Shown here piece after piece: positions 25,601 to 40,100 of a stretch of DNA of 64,000 bases (the stretch's first letter is position 1; the number at the start of each line of letters is the position of its first letter). This stretch comes from Macadamia tetraphylla (taxonomy: Eukaryota > Streptophyta > Magnoliopsida > Proteales > Proteaceae): assembly GCA_022985045.1 (NCBI GenBank), contig CM040968.1, forward strand, positions 14,122,620-14,186,619, given 5' to 3'. Position numbers and translations under genes: made by a program. Below the pieces are notes generated by a model. It was not told the DNA's origin and made no database searches. It was given only the letters and a program-made list of their open reading frames with translations.

Positions 25601-28600
25601 AGTATCGGTATGTATCGATAAGTATCTATACGTATCGGTGAGTATCGGTATGTATCGGTGAGTATTGATACGTATCGGTGAGTATCGATACGTATCGGTG
25701 AGTATCGATACGTATCGGTGAGTATTGGTATGTACTGATATAGTGCAGTACAGTCATATAATGGCCAAGATTGGTAATTTTTCAGAAAAAACGCGATTTT
25801 TGGGGGTTTTTGTTCCAGAGTTGTTGCTAGCCATATTTCTCTCAAACTAAAGTGGAAATCAAGGTTAGGACCAAGGATTTTACATTTATGGGACAACTAC
25901 AAACCTTGAATTCTTAGTGCGATACCCTCAATTTATTGTTTATGCATAATACATATTATCAATAGTTTTTTTAACAAATTTTTATGCAAAAGTGTTTAAA
26001 AAAGTGTTTTCTATCCATTTATATAGGTATCTTTAGTGTATCTTAGCGTATCTCAGATACGATACAATACCCTCCAATATGTATCTTAATTTTTGTTGAC
26101 CGATACGGCGACCAATACCAATACTTTAATCCTTGCGTACTAGAGGCTTAAGGAATGTACTGGTGCAGTACTTAATTTATTGAACTATGCTTTCTACATT
26201 TTTCTGTAGTTTCTTAATTTTTTCACTATGTAGTGCAAAATTTTGTGTTATATAAATTTTAATACTCTCCAACTACAATTAGACAATTGAGACATAAGAG
26301 AGAGTTCTGTAGGGGATTATTTCTATTTGAAATCAATATTATTGTATGAAATAGAGGGTCAGATTGATGTGTAATTTCTATGATTTGATGATTCCTTGGT
26401 TGTTTTGTTTTGTATTCTAGGCTGAAAATTGCTGCAGTATCTGTTCACTTTGGGCTGAAAGATTCGAGAAGGGGATATTACCTGAGTTGAATGAGTCCCA
26501 AACCGATGCAGTATTACACTCTATTTCGGCAATGCAGTGCAATCACAAGTGTTTTGTTAAGCTTATCTGGGGTCCACCAGGAACAGGAAAAACAAAAACA
26601 GTCAGTTCATTGCTTTGGAGTGCCTTAAGAATGAATTGCAGAACTGTGGCATGTGCTCCAACAAACATTGCAGTTAAGGAGGTGGCCTCACGTGTCCTTG
26701 TGCTGGTTAAAAGTTTCGGGAAAATTGAATATGGAATGAATATCACATGCTGTTCCTTGGGAGATGTGATGTTGTTTGGGAATAAGGATCGCTTAGAAGT
26801 TGATTATGATCTTCAGGAAATATTTCTGGATTATCGAGTGGATAGGCTTTCCGAATGCTTTGGAAGGCTAACTGGATGGAAGCATCGCTTTACATCCATG
26901 ATAGATTTTCTTGAGAATTGTGTTCCACAGTACAATATTTACTTGGAAAATGAACTAAGCCAAGTTCATGAAGCTTGCGAGGAGAAAGAACCTAGCAAAG
27001 TCGTGCTATCATTTCTTGATTGGACAAGGAAACGATTCAAGGCAGTTGCACAACCACTAGAAGAATGTGTCAGGACATTATGCACCCATCTATCCAAGCA
27101 TCAACTCCTGCCACAGGATATCCAATGCATGGCTTGTTTGCTTTATTTGCTGGATGCCTTTGAAATTCTGTTGTTTCAACATGATGTGGTTGAGAAAGAG
27201 CTTGAGGAACTCTTTTTACATTCAGAAGAAGTTGAGATTCAAACACCTCCTCTGCTTAAACTTGAGTCTGAATGTGGTAATTGTTCCACATCAGTCATTT
27301 TAGCGAAGATCAGAAACCAGTGTCTCTGTACTCTAAGATCTCTACATGATTCTCTCATAAATCGTGATCTTCCTCAATCTATGAGCAAAGATTCAATACG
27401 GGTTTTATGTTTTCAATCTGCTTGTTTAATTTTCTGCACATCATCAAGTTCATATAAGTTGCATTCTATAGTAATGGAGCCTCTTAATTTATTAGTTATT
27501 GATGAAGCTGCTCAGTTAAAGGAATGTGAATCAGCAATACCTTTACAACTCCCAGGCATACAGCATGCTATTCTCATTGGTGATGAGTGTCAGCTTCCTG
27601 CAATGGTTGAAAGCAAGGTGTACTTAAACTCTTTTTCCCCCTTCCCCTCCCCTTCATCCTACATGTACATTTTATAAATAAGTCCCTTTGTACTTGTACT
27701 TATTGCATTCATTTTTTGTGTTTTGGTTATCATTTGTTTGGTCCCTCTTGCAGGACATTTATACCATTGATCTATACAATAGGAGTAGCTCATATGTTCC
27801 TTACATTGTAAGTGATGATAGAGCAGTTCCCTTACCATTTTTTTTTTTGGTAGGTATCTAGTGAAGCCGGTTTTGGAAGGAGTTTGTTTGAGAGGTTGAG
27901 TTTAGTCGAGCATCCAAAGCACCTTCTTAATATGCAGTATAGGATGCATCCTGAAGTCAGTATTTTCCCAAATGCAAAGTTGTACCGCAACCAGATTTTG
28001 GATTCACCAAGTGTTCAGGATAAAAGTTATGAGAGGCACTATCTTCCTGGACTTATGTATGGCCCTTACTCCTTTATAAATATCCCGGATGGAAGAGAGA
28101 TATTGGATGATGTTGGACATAGTCTAAAAAATCTGGTGGAGGTAGCTGTTGTCGTAAAAGTATTGCGGAAACTTTTTAAAGGTATTTTCTTCTTCTATGA
28201 TTTTTGGCTGAGAATGGAGCGAATTCAAAGCAGTACTCCAGTATCTAAATTCGTATCTGATTAACATATTCTTTATCGAATACGATTTGATATCTGGCAG
28301 ATATTTTATCCTAGTATCAATATTATATTTAGAATCCAACATTGATTTTGGATACCCAAATTGGGATTTGATATGCGATTATCTGAATAAATAGACAAGA
28401 GTCCTGATAGAGTTTGTAATTTTGTCCATCGATTGACATCCCTACTTTGTGTTTCATTTGGAGTCATTGTTGTGATTACCTCTTCATGACTCTTAAGTTA
28501 CCCCAATGTTCGGTTTTAACACTACCTGTGAGTTTGACCATTTATCAATTGAACAGTTGATTAAGATGCAATGCGTCTCTGATTTGCCTATTCATTTTGC

Positions 28601-31600
28601 TAATTATGTACTAAACAAACCACAGCCTATACTTACTCTCGACTATTGTGAACAAAGCATGAAACTCATATGAAATAGTTTATTTAAATTTTCCAGCATG
28701 GGAGGCCTCAAGACAGGAGCTTAGCATTGGAGTTATTTCTCCATACAATGCTCAAGTTGCTGCAATTGAAGAGAAACTTGGAGGAATATATGAGAAACAC
28801 AGTAACTTTGAGGTGAAAGTTAATTCTATTGATGGTTTCCAGGGTAGTGAGGAAGACATCATAGTAATCTCTACTGTCAGATCCAACAATGGAGGGTCAA
28901 TTGAGTTCTTGTCTAATCCTCAGCGAGCAAATGTCGCTCTTACAAGGGCCAGGTATGTCCTCTGTGTGCTTTCAATTTTTTATTCTAATTCATATAGGTT
29001 AAAGATGGTAAATCTAATAACTGTGTCATAAGTTATTTATTTAAATATTTAATTTTTGCAGGCATTGCCTTTGGATTTTAGGGAATGTAAAAACTTTGAT
29101 CAACAGTGGTTCTATCTGGTCTGAATTAGTCTATGATGCCCAAAAGCGCCAGTGCTGTTTCAATGCTGATGATGACAAAGATCTGGCTAAAGCAATAGTG
29201 CAGGTCAAGCAAGAGCTTGACCAGCTAGATGATTTACTTAATGGGGACTCGATACTTTTCAAAAACGAAAGGTGGAAGGTAAACTAACTATATAACATTC
29301 ACTCTCTCTCTTCTCACTACATTATTCTTCAATACTATATTTTATAATTTGAACTTTTAATATGGATAATTGGGATTTTTGTAATAAATTTTTGTTTATG
29401 CTTCTTCAAATTTACAGGTTCTCTTCAGTGAAAGCTTCAGGAAATCTTTTGGGAAACTGAAATCAACACAAAGAAAGAAATCAGTGATTAATTTATTACT
29501 GAAGCTCTCATGTGGATGGCGCCCCAAAAAAGGAAAAGTAGACCCCGTTTGTGAAAGCTTTGTACAGCTTGTGAAACAGTTCAAGGTTGAAAATTTGTAT
29601 ATTATTTGTTCCGTTGATATTATGAAATATGAAACCTATGTGCAAGTTCTGAAGATTTGGGATATTTTGCCTCTAGAGGAGATTCCAAAACTGGTTAAAC
29701 GTTTGGATAACATCTTTGTAGCATTAACAGATGATTTTGTCAATCGCTGCAAACAGAAATGCGTCAATGGGTATGTTGATTTCTTTGTCTCGCATATATA
29801 TATGTGAACTTTTATCTGTGATGCATTTTGAAGTTTTACATATTTTCTTAAGGTTGGAAAACTTCTCATACTTTTTCTTCTCTTGTTTCATTCCACCTTT
29901 GGTGCCCCTTAGTCAAGCAGTGTGGATCTTTTTTATGTGATTTCCACAGATTTTAATATATGGTTGTTTCTTAGTATTTACTTCTCAATTTTTCGCTTCC
30001 ATAGCTTGTTTGGTTTTTTTATGCATTTGATTCCACTTCAAAGAAATTACCTATATAAATGGGACATTCAAAGCTCCCTTTTAGTATTTTTTTTAACATA
30101 TTTATTTATTGGCATGTAGGGATTTGGTAGTGCCAATGAGCTGGCCAAGCTCTGACAGCATTGTTCGGAGTAGGAACATATGCTGTACAGAACTACAGAA
30201 GGTTTCAACCGATGGCAACTTTGATGGTAGAAGCTATATTGAAAATTCAAGGGTGAGTGAGAGTTTGCTACTGATGAAATTCTACTCATTATCATCTGGC
30301 GTTGTTGGGCATCTTCTCTCTGGACGTGATGGTAGAGAACTTGATCTTCCATTTGAAGTAACAGATCAGGAGCGGGAGATTATTCTTTTCCTTGTACCAC
30401 GTTCATCCTAGGAAGGTCTGGAACAGGGAAAACAACTGTATTGACCATGAAATTGATTCAAAAGGAGCAACAAAAATACCTTTCCTCCGAAGGACAGGCT
30501 GAATTGAAGTTTAACACAAGTAAGGATGTCCACAAGAGAGAAGAGATTGCGGAGGGTGTTGGAGAAGCTAGCGGCACTGGCTTATGTCAGATGTTTGTTA
30601 CAGTTAGCCCCAAGTTATGTTCTGCTGTCAGGAAGCAAATTTCTCATTTGAAAAGGTCCATATTCAATCCTTAATTTTAGACATTATGTATTTGTTGAGC
30701 TAGTGCAAGCTAGGAGGGACTGCACAGCAGTGCAGTATGAGTTGCATTATCTGCCATGTGGCAGGTCAGGGGGCCCTAAATTTTATTGGCAGATAGGCCC
30801 AACCCTCCTCTACTTGTATGCTGATTTTGAGTTCAACCCTCCTCTACTGGAACTGCACTCCATGTCAATGCTACATTGCTACTGAACCTGCATCATTTTT
30901 TTCTCCATTATAATTCCCCGAATAATTTTCATGCATGGGTCATTATTTTTTAACTAGATTGTTGTTCTGCTTGTTCTATTTTACTGCATGCTTTTTTGGT
31001 TCTTCACATACTCTTCAACAGGAAAAGAAATAAAATCCCATTCATGGTTATTATTCACTTTTGGTTTTTCTAATTTGTTGATAATTGATGTTGTCAGTTC
31101 TTTATGTTGGAAAAACTAGCCCTTTCCCACCTGTGTGCAAATTAATGAAGATGTAAAACAGAAAATATGTGCAACACTAATAATGCAAATAAATCTTATT
31201 CAAGCCAAAACATAAAAGGACACCAATTTTTTCATGGAAAATCCTTTCAAGGTGAAAGGAAAACTGTGGGACCTACTCCAGATAAATAGGATTACAATAT
31301 TGCTCTCTAGTCAAAATAGATGTTACCAAGCATCAATAAAATAACCCACTCTTGCTGTCTTGCATAACAAAATAACTCACCAAAAACAATAGGTGGATTT
31401 GTAGTATTCTCACCTCAATACTAGCAATGACAAATACAAATAGGACTATCACCATTCTTATATTACTTGGCCAAGGAGAACCCAGTCAAATCGTCACGGT
31501 GCAGTCTGTATACAAAAATAGAAGAGAGCATCCATAATATCAAGTTTTTTTTCCTTCTCCGCTCACAAGATGGACCATGGGAGGAGATAAGAGTTCATGG

Positions 31601-34600
31601 GAGAAGAGACTAACGATGCACACTGCCTCACCTCCCTCTTATATTGGAAAAGGTAAGGGAGAGTGTAAGGAGGTTTGTGCACGGCCTTTCAAAAGTGGTT
31701 CCCCCTCCATATGAGGAGGTACCCAACAAACACCCCTCCGACTCACGAAGAAGGATTTGACACACCCAATCTTTCCATGCTTCTGTACAAGACATGCTTC
31801 ACCTTGGGTAATGCATTTGTCATCATATCTAAACTATTCTTGTCATTATGAATCTTTTGAAGTTGTGTAAGCTTTTTCTGTTCCAGAACATCTCAAATCC
31901 AGTGATACCTGCATCATCTGCACTATTCTTGTCATTAACTTTGCTAGGAAAGACTGATAAAAACATGCTTACTTTAAGTAGATAATTAGACAAGTAGGTA
32001 TATTGTTCTCTAATGACTTATCTATACCCCTAGTATTCACCTATGGTGTGATTCTCTAACCTGGAAATCAGACTTGAGAGAACAACCCCATAAGACAAAA
32101 TAGCTGTATAATACAACAACACAACCTTTTCCCAACTAAATGAGGTTGTCTGCTTGGATCTGTGAGAGGGTAAAATAATAATAATAAAAAGTAAACAGAA
32201 AGGAACATAGCAATATGGGGTGAGCTACATGTATCCTTGCCCTCAAAACAGCTCTATTTGAAGTAATACTAGAGTCAAGACCTAGACTTTGCATGTCCTT
32301 ACTACTTCTCTTATGGTCATTTTAGGCCTACCTCTAGCTCTTTTAGATCCTTCCATCTGAATGCAATCAATCCTTACTAGTGCATCCCAAGGCTGTCGTT
32401 TAAAATGGCAGTACCACGTCAAACAACTTTCTCGGAGCTTGTACTAAATTAGGGCAACCCCCAGTCAGCTCTAATATTGTCATTCTTTACTTTATCTTTC
32501 GACTCCTTCCTAGTTTTTCCACGTATCCATCTAACATCTTCATCTTTGCTACCATCGGCTTGTCTTTATTATGCTTCTTAACTCAATATTCTGCCCCATA
32601 CATCATAGCCGGTCTTACTACTGTAATATAGAATTTTTCTTTAAGCTTTACAAGAATACGTCGATCACAGTATCACACAACACCCCAAATGCACCTCTCC
32701 ACTTCATCCATCCTAGTTTAATTTTCTCAGAAACACTATTCTCTATATTACCTTCCTTATTTATGGTTGACTGACCTCAAATATCTAAAATAATCACTCG
32801 TTTTCTGTCTTAGGATAACTAAAGTGTTCTACTTATCTTAAAACCTTTTGATTCCGATATTAATCTCCATAACTCCAACTTAGTGTTGATCCATATTTTT
32901 GTCTCATCCACCAAAACAATATCATCAGAAAAAACATGCACCATGGACGTAATCTTTAATGTTCTTGGTTAAATCATCCTCGGGACCTTGCTCCTTAGTG
33001 GTCCCTCTCCCTCTCCACCTCACATTCTCACCCCCAACCCCCCACCCTTGCCTCCCCGGGGTATGGTCTAGTCCTCCCTCTTGAGCATACCACTTCTGTC
33101 CCTCCCACCATCTCTAGCTCCTCCAAAATAGCTCACTATGATGTTGGAATCCTCCAAAATGAAGGCGGTCCTTGGAATGCTTTGCACAAAAGCAGTCTTT
33201 CTCAGGCAATGGGATAGATATCTTCAACTCAACAAACTTGACTTGAGCTTTATCCCCCTTTGAATTTCTGTCCCGTGACTCTCCCTTCACTTTTGGTGTG
33301 AAGATGGGCTAAGCATTGTGGCTTCTGTGCTGGGGAAACCCCTTTACTCAGAAGGGAGGATAAAGAAGAAAGACCATCTAGCCTTTGCTAGAATTTGTGT
33401 AGAAGTATCAACAGGCGACACCTTACCATCCTCCATCTTAGTTGTTGATGATGAAGGATACTCTTTCTAGTGGCAAGTCAACATTGACTATTTTGCATCC
33501 TCACTGCCGTTCTTGCAAAGTCTTCGGTCACTATCCTTATAAGTGCTCCCGGTCATTCTCTACCTCTGATACCACATCAAGTCCATCATTCACCCTTAAT
33601 AGAACTTCTTACTCCTTCGCCCATTCACTGTTCTGGCTCCCTGAAAATTTTAAAAGACCGTATTGGCCGTCCCTTTGACTAACCCCACTGTCCATGGAAA
33701 CTCAAAATATGGCCTTCTCACCTCCATAACAACTCTTTAACCCCCTCCTCCTGCCATTGGCCCCTCTTCAAGGAACCCCACTACTGCAAATGCCTCAACC
33801 ACTCACGGTTGTGGCCAACACTGCTAGAACAATGCTAACTGCAGATGTGCTTCTGCCTCCACCTCCCCTCCAGGGCATGAGGCTACTTCTCCCTCCCTAC
33901 TAGAGGTCCCTTTTCCCTTATGAACTGAAGGTCACAACCATTTTCTGCTGTTGGAATCTATGACAAATTGTCAAGCTCTATTCATCTTGTTGCCTATTCC
34001 ATCATCTAACCCTCTTCCTCGTCTAACCCAAAGATGCACCCACGCTATCATCTCTTCTCCAACTCCTGACTCTTCCGCCATCTCTGCTTCTCCTTAGTCT
34101 TTGTTGACTTATGATCACCCTTTGGCTATATCCCTTTATCCCTTTATCCCCTTTATCCCCTTTATACCCTTCTCTGACTCTAATTCCCATCCTTTGACAA
34201 GACTCTGACGCCCCCATCTTCACCCCTTTTGTTTCTTTCGAATACATCTGTGGGGTCCACTTTGGGAGAAGCCTTACCTATCTCATTCGTGTCAAATTTT
34301 CCTTCTCTTGGGCCCGTCTCTTGGCCCAACCCCTCTTTCTAAAACCCCAAGTTTGGTCTATTCTCTTAGACCATATCCCATGAACCAAGTCCCAGTGGCT
34401 AACCATCTCTTTTGGTTCAGATCCCCATTCGGGTTTCAATAGCCCATTTGGCTTCAACATCATCTTTCCAACCTGTTTCTCTCGTCTTTGACAATGGGCC
34501 TTCTCCTGCTCCTTCATCTCCTCCATTGTTGACCCGCTCTACAAGATGTCCTCTAGTCACCATCTTCCCCCTCGCCCTATGACCACCTTCCCTATTTTTC

Positions 34601-37116
34601 GGGAATACTATTGCCGAAAGCGTACAATTACTACTGTCATTTACTGATCTGGTATCTTTGGTATCCTAAAGGCAGTCATTGTGAAGCTTGAAACTCTCAA
34701 TGCTCTAGGTTTCTTCACCCCATCTCTTTTGCTTTAGTCTACCTTCCCAAAAAAGGTGTGCGTCCTAGGCGTATTAAAGATGTCAACTTGGTGGGTATTG
34801 TTAAGCTGATTTGGAAGTTGGCTACCATGAAGAAAAGTATTTGGGTTGATTGGATCTATTCTAGGAACTTCCGCAATGCCTATTTGGAAGGTTCCCATCT
34901 CCTCAGATGCTTCTTGGATTTGGAGGAAGATTTTGAGTCTTGGACCCCTCGATTTGAGATCTATCTCCTCCCAAGTTGATGATAGTTCTTTTACTGGACT
35001 TTGGCTTGATCCTTGGCACCCTCTTTGCATTCTCCTTCATATGGTTGGTGACATAACGATCTACAATTTGGGTTCCGGTAAATTGGTCATAGTTTCTGTT
35101 ATCATTGATGATGGTGATTGGGTTCTCCCATGACTTCCTTCAACCAGTGGGGCCCTATTTGGTATTCCCTCCTTGGTATCTCTAGGAGGTTAGCTGGTAT
35201 TGGTGATTTTGGTTTCTTGGTCTGCCTCCCCCTTGGGCATTTTCAGTTTGAAGTCAGCTTGGGTTCTCCTTAGATCTCGTGGTCTGGTTGTTCCTTGGCA
35301 CAATTTGCTCTGATTCAAAGCTCACATTCCATGTCATAGCTTCCCATCTTGATGTACCCTTTCTCACTGCCTCCTCACTTAGATTTTTTTCCTTAAGAGG
35401 CACATTTATGTCCCTCCCTCCTGCGTAGCTGTGCCGAAGGATTAAAGTATTAGTATTGGTCACTGTATCGGTCGGCTGAATTTAAGATACATATCGAAGG
35501 GTATCATATTGATGTAGATCCCCACCATGGGATCCAATATCAAAGGAGAAAGATACAACCATGAAGAGCACCTACTGCCCATCCCTATGCTGGCCTATCG
35601 GCCCAGCATAGGATTCCCTCTTAGCTTCCTATTTTAGTAGTGTGGTTATGTTTTTAGAAAGTCCTAATAGCCGCTATTTTGTTTCCTAATTAGAAGTTAG
35701 AGGTAGTTTCTATTTACATTAGTTTCTATTTTGAATTAGCTTCTATTTTATGTTAAGCTTCTATTTTGTAATTTTAGACCTCTATATAAAGAGGGTCTGC
35801 TGTAGAGTGTAGACACAAATCAATATTGAAAAAATGAAGTTTTGCTGCAGGTTTGCTTGCTCCATCTCCTGAGAAAGGAAGACAACAGCGGGAATAGCTG
35901 TGGGTGAGATACCCAGGCTGAGATAGCCATTATCCCACCCACGCCTACCCATCTTCTTCTCTTTTCCTCTGTTCTTTCTTTTAGTTCTCTTTATTTGTAT
36001 TGTGAGGGAGAGACTTGAGTGAGAGAAGGTATTGGTTGATGGTACAGCAGCATTCCTGAGTTGCAGAACAAGAACAGCCCAGTCCAGCCATCGGTTTTCC
36101 CAGAATTGAAGGATTTAAGGAGTATCGATAGGGTCTGTTTCTCAACCTCTGTTCTGTAGTTCTGGAAACCATCTGCAGGAATTAAGGACTGTTTGAAGGG
36201 TACAATCGATCAAGGAATCAAGCCCTGCTGCCCAGTCGAATCCCTGTTACAGACTTCCCCTGTTCTGGCCGAGACCCAGTTCTGCCTGGGATCGATTTCT
36301 GCTGTTGATTCTGTTGCTGGTTTGTTTTCCTGCTTCTGCAAGTGATTGTTTGGGATTGATTTTCTTCCCTTGGGACAGGCTTGATCTTCTAAATTTCTGG
36401 ATTTTGTTTCCCCTGTTTTTACTACTATTTCTGATTTCTGTTAAGGCTAATTAAAGGGTCAGATTTGAATTGGTTTGAGCTTAACATATTGGGAGTTATT
36501 TACCTAGCGTAACCTACTTCTACATTACATATTGTATCGAAGATGTGCTAAGATAAGCTAAAAATGCGCACATAAATGGACAGGATACACATTTCTAGAC
36601 ACTTTTGCATAAAAAAAAGAGTTAAAAAACATACAATATATAACGTGTATCATGCATAAAAACTAAAATGGAGGACACTGAGAGACAAGTGTAATCACTT
36701 GAAATTGTTCAAAGGGATGAGGCTTCTTACATGTAATAATAGTCTATTGTTGACTTTCTAAGAAATTTTATAATTTATGAACTAATTGATACAATACTTC
36801 ATGTTTGATGCAATGTTTTAGTTTATTTTATTGTTTTACCTAAATCTAATCAAACATAGCAAAAAAAGAAGTAAAACAAAATTAATTTTTTGATCTTGCC
36901 ATCCAACTTCTTATAAAAAACACTACTATAACACTATAAAAGGGATTGCGGTAATTGGATTAATTTCTGATCATTTATACTGATGTTGTGGATGTAGACC
37001 ACTTGTAAATTTGTGCTACATGCTCACAAAGCCAAGATCACATAAAATTTAATTGTTTGATCTTGCCATCCTGCTAAAGTTGAAGTGTGTCTTAGGAAGG
37101 GTACCATATGCACAAC

Positions 37117-37171
<55 letters not shown>

Positions 37172-40100
37172 GAGATCTGCTCTATGCATTTTCTTGTGCA
37201 TCATGCGGAAAACTCATCAACTTGAGCTATTATGACATGAGATAAAGAGTTCAATTTTGTGGAAGGACCAACACACTTGGCTTCTTGCAAGGACAAATAA
37301 CATTAAATGAAAATAATGACACTAGTTGTTATGATTCTTATATAAATTAAGAATTAAATGCAATAGATGCATTAAATAGAAGACACTTATCAAGCTGCAA
37401 GGACTCTGCAGATGTAAATTGGAGGAGATGATCAACATTAAGATTGCCATAATTGACAAGGAGGATATGAAAGAATGGTAAATCAAGATTGCGAAATCTG
37501 TTGGGGTAAGTGCAATTGTGCTATAAATTTTGGAAATTTAAGTATCGTTAGTGAGAAGAACAAGCTCTGTTTTGAAAGTGAAATGGGTTTTGTAGATACC
37601 TATCTTAAGTGTCGGTGAGTATTTGTTGCGTATCAATGAGTATCGATGAGTATCAGTTCGATACCCATATAATTCAATTGTTAGGTCTTAATTGTATGTA
37701 TCAAGAGTATTGGTACGTATTGATGAGTATCGTACGGTATCGTACAATACTCCCTGATATTCGTTGATACAAAATTTAAAAAAAAAAATAATGTATTGTA
37801 TTGGTGGGTATCATATTGATGCCAACCGATACCGATACATATCAGCCTATATGGTATGATACTCACCAATACTTTAAACCATTGACCTTTGCTGGAATGC
37901 TGTTGAGGATGTGGATCATCTCTTCTTCAGCTGCCCTTTTTCTTCTATGATCTAGACTAGCCTCATTTCATGTTGTTGGGCTCGCAAGCATAGCATCCTC
38001 CCCCTTTAGCGTGTATGAATCTAGGTCAACATGACTCTTGGTGGCTCCTCGGATTGTGACAATGTGGGTAAGCTTGTGTTTACCACTGCCATCCTTCACA
38101 TTTGTTGGAGCATAATCTTAGAAGATTGACTTTCAACTCTAGATATTTTCTGCAGATTTGGGAGTCCATTTCTTTTGATGTCAAAAGTAAGCTCCCCATC
38201 ATGCCTTTCAGATATGCTGACAACCCCAGAAATCAGCTCATTGTCTGTTCTTGAAACCTCATGCACTCTTTCTAGTGCTTTGATGTGGTGATTGTTGTTT
38301 TTGCTTTTGTTAATCTTTTGGGCCTTGTGCCTTGTATATTCTTTCTCCCGGGGGCCCTTTGTCCTTTTCCCTTTGGTAATGAATGGTTATTCACCAAAAA
38401 AAAAAAAAAAAAAATAGAAAAAAGAAAGTAACAAAATAGTAACCACTAAAGATCTATTGACTTAAAAATTACGAACCATAACACAAAATAGAACTAAAGT
38501 AACTACTAATAGAATATTCCAGCAATTTGTCTTCATCAAGGCCATCACACAAGCTAGAATCAGACCCACAACCGTGGGTCACTGTCAGGCCTTCTTTCCT
38601 CTATGCTGGTACAGCTTGAGCTTTACATTAACCTGTCATCTAGATGATCTTTTATTCTACATGCTTAAGTGGAGCCACGTTATCATACCAGTGCTGCTGC
38701 AGTTTGTAAAAATTTGTACTACGTTTCTGTTCTTTGCTGCAATTTATTTAGTCTCTTTTCATAAATGTAAGGTCCATAAGATCTCAGAATGTTGATTGGA
38801 AGGGACAGTGAAACCATAGCTGATAATTTTGGTAATTGTTGCACTAGAAAGTTAATTTTTACTTACGAAGTTTTGCATCTCCTAACACTTAAAACTAAAT
38901 GATGATTCTATCAGGTGTTATAACATTCTGAACAAGTACATAGAATGACATATGAAAAGAATTATTGGATGTTCTGGACAACTAATTAGGTTAACTTTGA
39001 AAAAATAAAGTGGTCTAATGAAATAATGGGTCCTTACAAATGACATATGCAATTTCAGCCTGTAGATTCAGGTCAATTCAGTAAGCCTTATCCTAACTAT
39101 ATGGGTTAGGTACATGTGTTCTTTTTTATCATTCAATTCTATTTGAGTACACATCGGCTTATAGATAATAAAGCAAATTAATTTAATTGGAAAAGGATTC
39201 AGGCTATCCATTTCTGCAAACACAAGGTCCTTAATTATTTATGCATTCAACTGAAAATTTCTCGTTATTTATATTTTTAATTATCTTAGCAGCTTATTTC
39301 TAATCCGCATATCATAGATCTTCTTGTCAGTTCATAGAAGGAAACAATGTCCTGCATAGAATGATTTTTTATTTCTAATAAACTAATAAACGATCTACAA
39401 TGTCTGCAGCTTTACCTGTGGAGGAAGTTTTTCAGGAGCTAATTCAATTGGTATGCATGATATTGATGACATGGATTTCTCTGTGGATATTCCTGACTGT
39501 TTCCGTAATGTTCCAGCTACTACCTACCCTTTAGTCATACCATTTCTGAAATTTCTTTTGATGCTTGATGCAAGCATGGAAAACTCATTCTTCGATAGAT
39601 TTCATGATGGAAATAAATTTCCGCTTGGTACAACTGGAACTTTTAATTCAGTTGCATTGCAGGCCGTCATAAGAATGAAAGAGGTTAACTATGACAGGTT
39701 CAATTTATTATATTGGCCACATTTTAATAGTCAATTAACTAATAAGTTGGATTCTTCCTTGGTGTTTAAGGAAATAATTTCTCATATAAAAGGTGGAATG
39801 GATGCAGGCAGGGCACAAGATGGTAAACTTAGCCGGGAGGATTATGTTGCCCTGTCTGAAGGCCGGGTGTCCACCCTAAGTAGAGAAAGAAGAGAGGTTA
39901 TTTATGATATCTTTCTTGATTATGAGAAGAAGAAGCTTATGAGTGGTGAGTTTGACTTGGCTGATTTAGTTATTGACCTTCATCACCGATTGAGAGATGG
40001 AAGCTATGAAGGTGAGGAAATGGACTTGGTCTATATTGATGAGGTCCAAGATCTGACAATGAGGCAGATTGCTCTGTTCAAATATATTTGCAGAAATTCT

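Larger units (their letters stand above)
35435..37884. mobile_element. Second GATACG-type hAT-like MITE, nested in LINE-B
   Basis: Ends GAAGGATTAAAGTATT (left) and reverse-complement CAATGGTTTAAAGTATT (right) match the intron 2 MITE. Inner words also match in inverse orientation. The flanking 8-mers agctgtgc and acctttgc agree at 6 of 8. Removing it closes the LINE zf-RVT frame. It is about 1.47 kb without the LTR it contains. Confidence 0.75.
33000..38415 (+). mobile_element. L1-type LINE (LINE-B), internally deleted, in intron 8
   Basis: Sense to the helicase gene. ORF1 with zinc knuckle at 33.4-33.6 kb is followed at 34.7-35.4 kb directly by the region before zf-RVT. The endonuclease and RT core are missing. 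The zf-RVT continues at 37.89 kb beyond a nested MITE (LCWNAVEDVDHLFF). It ends in ATTCACC plus a poly(A) run (about 38394..38415). Dead. Confidence 0.8.

Noticed and set aside
25540..25896. CRISPR-like regularly repeated GTATCG words and an ORF over them
   Set aside because: The repeats are contiguous, of varying length and bounded by TIRs with an 8-bp duplication. They belong to a MITE, not an array with spacers; the ORF is a by-product.
30441..30674. A separate small gene starting at 30441
   Set aside because: It continues the Walker A of the UvrD-type motor and splices in phase to exon 9, so it is part of exon 8 after the frameshift.
34023..34526. - strand ORFs rich in Arg, Glu and Gly
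   Set aside because: They are antisense shadows of the Pro/Ser/Thr-rich LINE-B ORF1 remnant.
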